From Piscicola geometra (Eukaryota > Annelida > Clitellata > Hirudinida > Piscicolidae): a stretch of 64,000 nt of DNA. Below the pieces are notes generated by a model that was not told where the DNA came from, did not search any database, and saw only the letters and a list, made by a program, of their open reading frames with translations. The first letter of the stretch is position 1; every line of letters starts with the position of its first letter. The stretch spans positions 3,799,412 to 3,863,411 of the forward strand of contig OX030956.1 in assembly GCA_943735955.1 (NCBI GenBank), written 5' to 3'. This document shows positions 1-34,700 of the stretch, piece by piece. Made by a program: the position numbers and the translations under genes.

Positions 1-1092
1 TTCCTTCTCCTTCCTTCTCCTTCCTTCTCCTTTCTTCTTCTTTCTTCTTCTTTCTTCTTCTTTCTTCTTCTTCCTTCTCCTTCCTTCTCCTTCCTTCTCC
101 TTTCTTCTTCTTTCTTCTTCTTTCTTCTTCTTCCTTCTTCTTCCTTCTCCTTCCTTCTTCTTCCTTCTTCTTCATTCTTCTTCTTCCTTCTCCTTTCTTC
201 TCCTTTCTTCTTCTTTCTTCTTCTTCATTCTTCTTCTTCCTTCTCCTTTCTTCTTCTTTCTTCTTCTTTCTTCTTCTTCCTTCTTCTTCCTTCTCCTTCC
301 TTCTTCTTCCTTCTTCTTCATTCTTCTTCTTCCTTCTCCTTTCTTCTTCTTTCTTCTTCTTTCTTCTTCCTTCTCCTTCCTTCTCCTTTCTTCTTCTTTC
401 TTCTTCTTTCTTCTTCTTCCTTCTCCTTCCTTCTTCTTCCTTCTTCTTCCTTCTTCTTCCTTCTTCTTCCTTCTTCTTTCTTCTTCTTCCTTCTCCTTTC
501 TTCTTCTTTCTTCTCCTTCCTTCTTCTTCCTTCTTCTTTCTTCTCCTTCCTTCTTCTTTCTTCTTCTTCCTTCTCCTTTCTTCTCCTTTCTTCTTCTTTC
601 TTCTTCTTTCTTCTTCTTCCTTCTCCTTTCTTCTTCTTTCTTCTTCTTTCTTCTTCTTCCTTCTTCTTTCTTCTTCTTTCTTCTTCTTTCTTCTTCTTTC
701 TTCTTCTTCCTTCTCCTTTCTTCTTCTTTCTTCTTCTTTCTTCTTCTTCCTTCTTCTTTCTTCTTCTTTCTTCTTCTTCCTTCTCCTTCCTTCTTCTTCC
801 TTCTTCTTCATTCTTCTTCTTCCTTCTCCTTTCTTCTTCTTTCTTCTTCTTTCTTCTTCTTTCTTCTTCTTCCTTCTCCTTTCTTCTTCTTTCTTCTCCT
901 TCCTTCTCCTTCCTTCTCCTTCCTTCTTCTTTCTTCTCCTTCCTTCTCCTTTCTTCTCCTTTCTTCTTCTTTCTTCTTCTTCCTTCTTCTTCCTTCTTCT
1001 TTCTTCTTCTTCCTTCTTCTTCCTTCTTCTTCCTTCTTCTTTCTTCTTCCTTCTTCTTCCTTCTTCTTCTTTCTTCTTCCTTCTCCTTCTTC
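1..1092. repeat. Pure-pyrimidine decamer satellite
   Basis: About 1.1 kb made almost only of T and C on the + strand, built from 10-bp units of the form TTYCTTCTYC with occasional unit-length shifts and rare ATTC variants. It reaches the left edge of the window, so its full length is unknown. The lower strand is pure purine. No exon is visible inside it. If the RUFY gene extends leftwards, this lies in an intron of that gene. Confidence 0.95.
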
Positions 1093-1215
1093 TTTTGCTC
1101 CTTTCTTCGCCTTTCTTCTTTGCTCCTTCCTTTCTTCTTTGTTCCTTTCTTTTCTATTCTGACATCATTTTCAAGTATATTTTTGCTTTGTGTTTATGAG
1201 ATCATCATCTTTGTT

Positions 1216-1265
<50 letters not shown>

Positions 1266-1616
1266 TATCAACATCATACAGCCATAACGCTTTGTATTAC
1301 ATTGTTTCATTGTATATTTTCCAAATTCCTATGGCATTCCTATCCTACCAGAAGAACACACTTCACTTTTACCAAAGTAAACGCCACAAATACCGAACTA
1401 CACCACTTTTTACACATCCATACACACCCAACCAAATACAAACATCCACACAAACATAAGCACGTATACCCACACAAACACACCCAACCACACAACACAC
1501 ATCACGTTCACTCTAAATCACACACTCATCCACCCATCAGCCTCACTCCCCCCAACCCATCTCACCTCTATCCTACACCCCACCATCCCACATCACACCA
1601 TCTTCCCATGAACCCC
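1093..1616. other. Intronic or intergenic spacer with short (ATC)n
   Basis: Transition from the pyrimidine satellite through TTTGCTCC-like degenerate units, then a short (ATC)n run at about 1211-1263, then CA- and CCA-rich sequence. No convincing exon with splice sites was found. It probably belongs to the intron before the first RUFY exon seen at 2354. Confidence 0.5.
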
Positions 1617-2350
1617 CCCAATCAACCATCCCATCCCATCAACCATCCCATCCCATCCCAACCCATCAACCATCCCATCCCATCAACCATCCCATCCCAT
1701 CCCAACCCATCAACCATCCCATCCCAACCCATCAACCATCCCATCCAAACGCATCAACCATCCCATCCCAACCCATCAGCCATCCCATCCCAACCCATCA
1801 ACCATCCCATCAACCATCCCATCAACCATCCCATCCCAACCCATCAGCCATCCCAACCCATCAACCATCCCATCCCAAACCATCAGCCATCCCAACCCAT
1901 CAACCATCCCATCCCAACCCATCAGCCATCCCAACCCATCAACCATCCCATCCCAACCCATCAGCCATCCCAACCCATCAACCATCTCATCCCATCCCAT
2001 CAACCATCCCAACCCATCAACCATCTCATCCCATCCCATCAACCATCCCATCCCATCAACCATCCCAACCCATCAACCATCTCATCCCATCCCATCAACC
2101 ATCCCAACCCATCAACCATCTCATCCCATCCCATCAACCATCCCAACCCATCAACCATCTCATCCCATCCCATCCCAACCCATCAGCCATCCCATCAACC
2201 ATCCCATCCCAACCCATCAGCCATCAACCATCCCATCAACCATCCCAACCCATCAACCATCTCATCCCATCCCATCAACCATCCCATCAACCATCCCATC
2301 CCAAACCATCAACCATCCCATCCCATCCCATCAACCATCCCATCCCAACC
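1617..2350. repeat. CCATCCCAACCCATCA minisatellite at RUFY acceptor
   Basis: About 730 bp of interleaved CAACCATCCC, ATCCCATCCC and AACCCATCAGC units that run directly into the 3' splice site at 2351-2353 (cccaacccag). The array is open in one + frame and one - frame only because it lacks stop triplets. These low-complexity readings are not genes. The C/A-rich array takes the place of the polypyrimidine tract. Confidence 0.95.
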
Positions 2351-2353
2351 CAG

Positions 2354-5768
<3,415 letters not shown>

Positions 5769-7227
5769 GGCACTGGTTCGCTAAGGCATGCCTGTCTAGC
5801 TGAGAACTCTCTTCTAGTCAACTTACCGCTCTCGATATTGCTTTTTGTGTATAAAATGTTATCGCTTAAGAGACATCTATGTATCATAATGCATCTTTGT
5901 ATCATACATTCATTTTATGTATTTCTTATGATAACTTATGATAAGAGTCTTGTTTGTCAGTCGTTCTCTAATCATGTCTAGTCATTTTTCTTTTTTTAAA
6001 TTTATTTATACAAAAATAATTTCAAGAATTTCAAAAACTGTTTTATTGAAAATAAAAAAAACAAGTCTTCATTGAGCTTTAATGTCATTTCTTAAGTGAG
6101 TCTTGAAACTTCGCTGTAAAAAACTGGCATGAAGAGTGGTTACATTCTAGACATTTTTCTAGACTAATTATATTATTTTTAATATTAGTCTTTTAATTAT
6201 TTTTTTGGTTATTGCTATCCCTAAAGGGTTACATATTTCGTGTAGTATGCCTGTCACTCAGGTATTTTAAGCGACCATAAACCTCGTTCTAATGATTTTT
6301 TCAACGTTTTAAAATTGATACTTTAACGAAGATTTTCAAAGAAATATTATATATTAATTTTAAAATATTAATTTTTATATAAGGTAAGAAATAACAATAA
6401 ATCATTAAGAGTTTCATAATTAATTAAGTGCGAGTCCTACTTTATTTAGTTTTTTTTATCGTTTCAGCATTTATCCATTGTATCAATTCTTTTTATTTAA
6501 ATATGTACAAAAAAATTATTGCTAGTCTAATCTCTTAATTATTATAATCAGTGCCTTTGCTAAGGATACAGAAGAAATATTTCCAACTCGATAAGGATTT
6601 TTCGGCATACAAAATTGTCAAAAATTACGATAAACAACGTTTAAAATTGTAAACTTTAAAGTTTAAACTTTAAAAGAAGAAAAGGAGCAACAGGTAAGCA
6701 AAGGAAGAGAGCAATACTCTAGCACATTCTTCTCAGTAAGCATCTTGAGCGCATTAACTCTTCTGAATGACTCATCCGTGCAACTGTCTACTTGTACTCA
6801 CGCTATTATCTCTGCATTCTCTGACGCTTTCCTTTTCGAGCTGTTTTGCATGGCTTTGTTTAGTTTGTAAATAAGCTCTCATAAGTTATCTTAATAAATA
6901 TTAATTTGTTTAGAATCTAAAATAATATTACACTGTAGGTTGTTTTCAGTGTAAATTAGGTTTAATTTTACATTGCACAAAGGTTTAAATAATAAATTCT
7001 AATAGGAGGGTATTGAAAAATTAAAATACTTAATCAGTTTACAAACTTCTTCACAAACAGTTCTTGGACTCGTCTGCAAAAAGCAAGATCATGAAATGTT
7101 TGATCAAAAGATTTCATTGATCCAACCTCAGCCATGAAATTCTAATAAAAATCCACAAAATAGTTATAAAATTACAAAAAGAGAAGACGCTCAAGTCTCA
7201 TCAGAAGCACAATCACACAGACATAGA
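5769..7227. other. RUFY 3' UTR and intergenic region
   Basis: AT-rich sequence without coding signal. It contains the presumed RUFY 3' UTR (AATAAA at 6051) and the presumed upstream region and 5' UTR of the tetraspanin. I see no repeat array, RNA gene or mobile element here. Confidence 0.6.
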
Positions 7228-14416
<7,189 letters not shown>

Positions 14417-16397
14417 GATGTTGACGACAACAACAACAACATTAACAACACATGTAACTACAACAAAATCTAAAACAACAATGAAAAAAACATGTAATTA
14501 CAACAAAATCAAAAACACCACCACCAATCATGTAACTACAACAACAACAAAAACAACAACAAAGGAGGATGATTATCATTGTTCATGAGAGTTGATACTA
14601 TTTACTGATAATGCCACGATCTATTTAAATCTTTCCAATCATTACTATCATCATCAGCACTATCTGGATTTGTAGCATGATCATCACCATCATGATTATC
14701 GGCATCATTGTATAATCGTTTTAATCATCGTATCATTATACTCATGATCGGACAAATGGAGTAGCTAGACGGTCCAAAAGACTAATGAATATTGCAGCAC
14801 CACCATCACGCAAGCGCACTTCACCTCAGCATCGCTTTGAAGGTCATCATTTTACTCCAGACCTCAAGGTCATCATCATCATCATCATCAAGACCAAACC
14901 AATCGCCAACCACCATTGCAAGCCAGCAAGACTTCCACAGGGCTCTTCTTTCATTGAATGTCGCTTATCTTATCACTTTTATTTTATCACTTTTATCTTA
15001 TTACTTTTATCTTGTCACTTTTATCTTATCACTTACTTATTTTCCGTTTGTTCTTTTTGGTTTTTTGGGTCATCGCTAGCACCCCTTAGTCGTGCGCCTT
15101 CTTTGAAATCTCAATTCAAATACACACACATACATACTCCATTTTTTGTAGTTGAAATCTCTTCCATTCATAGAAACCATACATTATCATCATCATCATT
15201 GCATTATAATCATCATCATCATCATTGCAAGACCACCATCATCATCATCATCAGCATAGCATCTTAGACTATATAGATAGTATCGTCACAGAGTATTAGT
15301 ATGCAGCTTGTACACATTGCATGCGCCATGCGATGTGTACATCAACCAGCACCGCCACCGCCACGCCAGCCGACCCCACAACAACAACAACAACACACAT
15401 AAACAACACAAACAATAACAACAACAACACAAACAACAAAACACACAAACAACAAAACAACAACAACACACACATTTAAAAGCTTTTGTTACTCCCCGCC
15501 TTAAAGCACACTTTTGTAATCATTTTGTAAGCACTGTGTTTTTGTATAGCCAACTTAGCAGCGACTCTCCCTTCATGCTTGGTTGGCTTCCCCTCAACGG
15601 TTCTGTCTTCTATTTGAGTGCGTTCCGCGCTATAGAAATATTTTGCTGCTATTCAGAATTATAAATCATGGACTTTTGTATGTTGGCTCGATCTCAGGAA
15701 TAGAATGTAGACGTTCGTCACCTTCCAGAATTCATCGCCTCTGTAACAATTCTTTTCTCCTTGCGATGGCTGTACATTGTTTAGTATGCAAGGCGTCGTT
15801 AGAAATGGTACAACTTTTAGTTTGGTATTTTAAAGGTTGCGTAGATGTTGATGAATCGTTCAGTGAAGATGCTTCTGCAGGGCTTTAAGGATGCTTGGCG
15901 GTTGATTGCATGTCCACATCTCATCATTAAACCTTCCTCCACCCCACCATCGTCATTATCCCTCGTAAGTGCATGCAAGCTGCCTCAACTTCAGGCGTAT
16001 CGTGCTTGTCTTGAGTATTCACCGTACTGCGTCTGTGTACACACGATTGAGTGTGCGCATGTGTACACCAACGATTGAGTGTACGTCTGGTTACACACGA
16101 TTGAGTGTACGTCTGGTTACACACGATTGAGTGTACGTCTGGTTACACACGATTGAGTGTACGCATGCACACACACACATACGATGGTTGCTCGTCTTGT
16201 TGCTTTCTCGAATTTTTTTCAGAGGTTTGTGTTATATTCAAATAAAGTATTGTTTCACGACTCGACAAATCAACTAGAGTATCCAATTTTGTTGTATGCA
16301 AATGAACCCCAAGAAAGTGGAAGTAAGCTAGCAGCTGAAGAGTAATGTTTATTCATGATTAAAAGCCATGTCTCCGTACACCACCACACTACTACTG

Positions 16398-16471
<74 letters not shown>

Positions 16472-16962
16472 GCTACTACTACTACTACTACTACTACTGC
16501 TACTACTACCACCACCACCACCCATATCTGGACATCAAGCATGAAAGAAAAGAAATGAAAAAGATCAAGTAAGCTCCAGTAATGCTGGGTAAGTAAGTGG
16601 TGTCTTGGTAGGTCACGACGGTAGCAAGGAAAAGGTCAACAAATTCACAAAGCAATAAATAACAATAATAATGATGAAAATATGTCGTTTTTATGTAGCG
16701 CCCAAGATTGCAAATAAAGCGTACTTAATATGTAGGTACAATAAATAATTTATTTAACAATTTATTATGTATATAGTCATATGAATAATTCATTATGAGT
16801 ATATATATATATAACCACAAGAATAATTTAATATGTATACCCATAATATATAAACACATATTCAATTGAGTAACTTATTCAGCGTTAAGGGGTACAGGCA
16901 GAAATAACAATTATGACTGGATAGCAAGCTCTGGGCGTTGCCAGGGCGCTCGTCGTCATTGA
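14417..16962. other. Intergenic region between convergent tetraspanin and V-ATPase genes
   Basis: 2.5 kb without a credible exon. It holds short CAA, CAT and ACA arrays (ACA at 15376-15475), a 26-bp tandem repeat at 16044-16170 (gattgagtgtacgtctggtt plus acacac, five copies) and a CTA array at 16387-16520. AATAAA is present at about 16239. On the - strand, TTTATT at about 16750 could serve the V-ATPase gene. Confidence 0.6.
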
Positions 16963-28213
<11,251 letters not shown>

Positions 28214-28745
28214 TTTGTATTCTTCCTAGTTGTCTAATTCAGTCTTCGAGTTCTAAGTAACAAACCATCATATGATCACAAAAAGCAAAAAATCAAAAGT
28301 AGGGTTAGACGTAATAAATCAATAAATTTAAATACCACTTGGTTTAATTGATCTTGTAAATGTATAATAAATTGGAATGAATTCTTCTAGTAAATAGATC
28401 TAAAATTATTTTAACTTCACACTTTTGAAAAGTGTACTTTGTGAACGATTTAATTGAGATTATTGATAAGTATCAGTGGAAAAGTAGTTAAAATAATATA
28501 ATTTACAGTTTAAATTTTTTTAATGATGCCATTAGATAGATTATTAAAATATTTATTTTCTTTAGGAAAAACAATTTTGTGAAACTAAAATAACTTTTTT
28601 GACTTTCCAAATAGCGATTCAGTGAATTTATTTGATTAGATTACTTTTTAAATCAACAACTTTCAAAAAGTTATCAACAATAAATTAAGAAATAAGAAAA
28701 AAAGTAATCATTACATATTTCAGCTGTCTGAAAAATAGTTATAAA
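28214..28745. promoter_or_regulatory. Divergent promoter interval, V-ATPase a / CNOT4
   Basis: 532 bp of AT-rich, repeat-free sequence between the start codons of two divergently oriented housekeeping genes. It must hold both 5' UTRs and probably a shared promoter. No specific element was identified. Confidence 0.45.
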
Positions 28746-31700
28746 ATGTCAGATGAAAATACCGAAGTAAGCAGCTATTGGCACTAAATTGATTTTTAAA
28801 ATTTAAATGTAACTGGGTTTTATGAAATAGAATTTGTGAAGTGGTGCCTAATTTACTTTACTAAACCTTTTCCAGTGTCCACTATGTATGGAAGTACTAG
28901 AACTAGATGACCTGACATTTTTTCCATGCAATTGTGGTTACCAAGTAAGAATGACATTTAAATTATGCAATTTAATACATTTCCCAATAAATCAATTATT
29001 TTATTTCAAATAATTAATTTTGAAATACATTTTTTTATGATTTATATATATTCTAATATTCCATGTCATTATGAAAAGGTATGCAGGTTTTGCTGGCACC
29101 GAATACGCACTGATGAAGATGGATTATGTCCTGTTTGCAGACAAGTTCGAAATACTTTCACTTTCTAGAAATTGATTTTTTGTGTAACAATTATATTATT
29201 TTAACTAATCAATTAAGAAAATAAATCCACTTTAAGATGTAATATAATTATTAATTAAACTTGAATCCTGCTAACAGCCTTACTCAGAAAATCCTGCCCA
29301 GTTCAAGCCAATAACAAGTGATGAGTGAGTCCCGAGTCCAGTTCCTCAGATCTGCATTGCAGCCATTATATGATTCATATGGAATCTCTTTCATCAATCA
29401 GCCTAATTCTTCCTATCCTATTCATCATCATCATCACCACCACCAACAACTTCATCAACACCATCATTACTATCATCATCATCATTATTAACATCATTAT
29501 CATCATTATTAACATCATCATCATTATTCTCATCATCATCATCATAACCCTCTTCATCATCTCCACCTCCATCATCATCTCCACCTCCATCATCATCATC
29601 ATCCTCATCAACTCCATTCACTGCACACAGGATATCTCAGCTGAAGAAGGAGAAGAAGCAGAAGGAGAGTCAGGAACGACAGAAGATCATCGAGAACCGC
29701 AAGCACTTGTCCGAACTCAGGTGCCTTTCTGTTTGTCCGTCTGTCCCTCTGTTTGTCCATCCGTCTGTCTGTCTGTCTGTATGTCCGTCTGTCTGTCTGT
29801 CAACCCACCCCTCAACCGTCCCCATCACGCACCTTTATCACCAGCAAGCAACCAACTGCCCACCACAGAGTAATCCAAAAGAACCTGGTCTTCGTGGTTG
29901 GACTGCCCATCTCGCTGACCGACCCTGACCTCCTGAAGCGACAGGACCACTTCGGCAAGTACGGCAAGATCATCAAGGCGACCTTCAGCAAGAACACCAG
30001 TGCTCAGGTGCTGTGCTCTGTGTGCGGTGTCGTCTGTCTTGGTGTGCTTGGATACCTGATTATGATGATGCTGATTATGATGTTAGTTATTTCAATTTAT
30101 TTTGTTTTGTTTTTTCAATTATTTGCAAAACAAATGACTTGATTTCTACTCCACTTCTCCATCTTTCTAACGCCCCTCTACCTCACCATCTCTCCACCAC
30201 CACTCCTCCAACCCCTCCACCACCACTCCTCCAACCCTTCCACCACCACTTCTCCAACCTCCTCTTCCACCACTCCTTCCACCCCCCAGGTCTTATTATA
30301 CCAAAGTGCCTACATCACATTCGGTAAAGTGGAAGACGCCCTGCGAGCCATCAAGTCCATCAATCAGCTTCAAGTGAGGCGCTACATCATCATCGTCGTC
30401 ATCATCATCATCATCGTCGTCATCTTCATCATCATCGTCGTCATCTCCATCAACATCGTCATCATCGTCATCATCATCATCACCACTTCCACCACTCAAC
30501 CATACGCGCGCACACACACGCGTGCGTGAAAAAGCACACGCACATGCACACATAAACACACACAAACAAACGGTACACACACGAAGACACACACACACAC
30601 GAAGACACACACACACACGTAGGTGAATGGCAAGCAGTTCAAGGCCTCACTCGGCACCACCAAATACTGCAGCAGGTTCCTCAAAGGCATTCAGTGCCTT
30701 AAGCCGGTGGGTGCTGATGATGATGATGATGATGATGGTGGTGATGATGGTTATGATGATGGTGATGATGATGATGACGTTGGTAATGGTGGTTATGAGA
30801 ATGATGATGATAGTGTGGATGAATATGATGGCGATGGTGAAGATGATGGTGATGATGGCGATGGTGATGATGATGATGATGGCGATGGCGATGGTGATGA
30901 TGATGATGATGGCGATGGCGATGGCGATGGCGATGATGATGATGATGATGATGGCAGGACTGCATGTACGTGCATGAGATGATAGAGGAGGATGGCACGT
31001 TCACAAAGGAAGAGATCCAAGCAGGGTTCGTATGGCACTTGTGGTGTTCTTGTACGCCATCTAGTGTTGCACACAAATTTGTTTATTTCATTATTATGTA
31101 ATAGTAACTTATTAATAATAAACGCTTGGCATTCGTCTAACTAGCGTGGGTTCGATTCCAGAAGAGCCCTGCACTTTATGGGAAAAAGAATAATAGTTAT
31201 TTCAAATAATCGTTGTTATTATTGTTATTATTAACATTAATATAAACAATTATTTTTATTTTTATTATTCGCGCCGACAGGAAGCACTTCCATTACGAGC
31301 AGAAGCTCTACACCCAAATTTTCGGCGACTCCTACTCACCCTCCATCACCACCGCCACCGTAATCTTCACCACCAATAGCAACTCTTCAATCACCACGAC
31401 TACTATCATCACCATCACCACCACCAATACTACTACTACTACCACCGCCAACAATGTCGCAAGCCATCTGATCGACAGCACAGCGTGAGTGGTACATGAT
31501 GATGATGATGATGATGATGATGATAGTGGTGGTGGTGGTGATGATAATGATGGTAACGTTTTTAAAGAAGTTTTTTTCGTCCGTTTATACTCTAGAAGAA
31601 TTTTATTGCAAGCATCACAAAATGCAACCCACATTCACACACACACATTCACACACACACATTCACACACACACATTCACACACACACATTCACACACAC

Positions 31701-34700
31701 ACATTCACACACACACAATCACACACACACACAATCACACACACACACACACAATCACACACACACACACACACAATCACACACACACACACACACAATC
31801 ACACACACACACACACACAATCACGCACACACACAATCACACACACACACAATCACACACCCACATTCACACACACACACAATCATACACCCACACAATC
31901 ACACACCACACACAATCACACACCCACATTCACACACACACAATCACACACACACCCGCAATCACACACACACACAATCACACACAAACACACACACACC
32001 CGCAATCACACACACACCCGCAATCACACACACACACACACACAGCTTATTAAACAGTCAGTTAGCGTCCTCTGGTGCTGGAGGCGGCAAGAAGAGCAAT
32101 GGCGTGAATGGCCTCTCGAAAGAACAACGCTCACTATCCGGAGCGAGACATCAAAAGACGTTCAGCCACCATCACCATCACAGCCACGCCAGCAGCAGCA
32201 ACCACCACCATCACAGCCACGCCAGCAGCAGCAACCACGCAGACGGCAAGAATAAGAAGAAGAAACAAACGAATAACAACAAAGTCGACTTCTCCATCAA
32301 ATCGTCTGCCTCCGAAACGACCCAGTGCTCTTCTAGCCGTTTTCAACACAACGACGTCTTCCAGAGCGACAGTGAAAACGACGACGTCGACTTCTCGCAA
32401 TTGAACGGCTGGAACGGGGAAGTACCGCTTAGGAGCTCAGAGCAGCCGGGTGAAGAGGAGACTCGAGTGGAGACGATAGAAGGAGGCATCGGTGAGAACG
32501 CGAAGGAGCGAACAACAAGCAACAAGGCGCGACCGAACTACACCGATGCGCTCAAGAAGGGAGGCAAGAGTAAGCAGAACAAGGCGACACCCGCGCCTGC
32601 CAGCAAGATGACGCTGCTGAAGCCTCAGAGGCGAGCGGAGGGAGAGAGGCATGGAGGCGATGGAGCCGAGGTGAATGGCAAAGAGACCCTCTCCGAACAC
32701 TGCATACACGATGCCAATGGTTTGTACTCGTTGACTCTGTTTAGTCAAGTTTTGCTGCTCTTTGTATCGAGCAGGGATTGATGCACTATACAATGCATTA
32801 AAATACAACCCAATACAATGAAACGACGAATATAGGAACGTGGCGTAAAGCCATATCACCACCACACACTGACACACGGCAGACGCAACAAGTTCTCATA
32901 CATGCGACCCAGCCCTGTCTCGTAGTGCCGTCAACCCGCTCTCAACCATCACCCACGATGCACCATCCACCACCACTGATGCTGATACAGCTGCTGCTGC
33001 TGTTGATGCCGTTGATGGTGGTGGTCCTCTCAAAGGTGTGAGTGAAGATGATGCTAAAGTAGACGAGGATGCTGTGGTGGCTGATGATGAGACTGCTGTG
33101 AGTAAGGAGGAAGAGGAAGAGGACAAGATGCCGGATGATGATCTAGGTGATGATGGTTTCGATGAGGATGATGATTATGATGATAAAGTTTTATCTTTCT
33201 CAAAACAGTGGTCTTGTTCATCAATTTTTTTTTGTTTTTTTCAACTTTTCAATTATTTGTAACTTCCCACGCATGCATCACCCATCCACCCACTCAGCCA
33301 CCACCACAATATCACCCACAACCACCCAACCCACCAAGCCACTCACCACCACCACAATACCACCCACAACCACCCAAGCCACCAGCCCACTCACCACCAC
33401 TACAATACCACCCACAACCACCCAAGCCACTCACCACCACTACAGGCTTCGATCCATGGCACGAGATCTCAGCGGGCCTTGACCAAATGCTGGAATTCGA
33501 AAAGTACCTGCACCAGCAACTCAACCTCTACAACCAGCCCTTCCCCAAGGCACCCCCCTTCCGAGCCAACATGCACCTACAGCCACAGTCTCAGATGATG
33601 CAGCAACATCAGAATGAGAAAAAGGCTCTTACAGATTCCATGTACATGACGGCACCACACCAGCAGCAGCAGCAGCAGTATCACCCAGTTCAACAGTCTT
33701 ACTACCCTCCCCCTTCCCTCAAGACACATCCATCGTTTAACCCTCAACTCCTCCTCCCTTCGCTTTCTTCTCCTCTCACCTCTCCGCTTAATCCATCTCT
33801 TAATTCATCCCTAAATCCGTCTCTCTATCACCCTCCATACAATCCAAAGACGCAGCATAGCAACAGTAACCACTACACACTGCAGAATCCTCCGAATTGC
33901 TACAATCCATTCAACGCACTCTCGCCTCCCACCATCTCTGACAACCACCTCAATCCGAACATCCCCCTCACTTACAACCACTTCCTGAACTCCAATAGCA
34001 TCCTCAACCAGCCATATCCATCCCCATCCAATCAATCCACCACCACCACCGGCAGCAGCAACAACAAGCCATTAAATTTCGATTCGCAAGCTTTCCAACC
34101 CAAGCAATCTACCTTCGACTTAGCCACCACCACAGCTTCGTTCCTTCCCGCTGCAGCTGCTGCTGGTGCTGGTGGTGGTGCTGGTGGTGGTGGAGGTGGT
34201 GGAGGTGGTGGTGGAGGTGGTGATGGAGGTGGTCAGGAAAACCAATACGACCAGCAGGACTTCTCGCGCTACTCCTCGCTCAGTCAGCAAGGCAGGCAGG
34301 CCAGGCTCGGGGCGGCTGCATGCACGGAAGAGGCTTGCGTCTCGAAGACCGCATCTCCTTTCAGCGACAAGGTGCCAGCAGCAGCAGCGAGTGAGGTGAA
34401 GCAGCTGAACCAGAAGAAGATGCTCGACGGCCTGAAGGCGATGTTTCCCAACGTGAACATCTCGTATGGACCCAGTCCTCCCTTCGTCAAGTCGCAGGGG
34501 GAGGGCCTGCAAGGGAGGCAGCAGGCAGGCAAGGGCGCTGACGCCAAAGAGTTCGTTCCCGCCAGGCACTCATCTGCAGACTTCAAGTACACACCCTTCG
34601 AGCCCTCTTCCTCCTCTCCTGCCAACAAGTCCTCCTTCAATCGAGGTGCGTCTTTTTCTATATTATTTCACGTAATAAAAAATTTAAAAGTAAATTATAA

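Noticed and set aside
31130..31200. A tRNA gene at the GGTTCGATTCC motif
   Set aside because: No A box, acceptor stem or anticodon arm can be formed; kept only as a weak SINE-like remnant.
31489..32781. 430-codon + frame spanning the CA array and CNOT4 exon 11
   Set aside because: Only 32046-32719 is coding as an exon; the His/Thr/Ser part is the CA-array intron read through.
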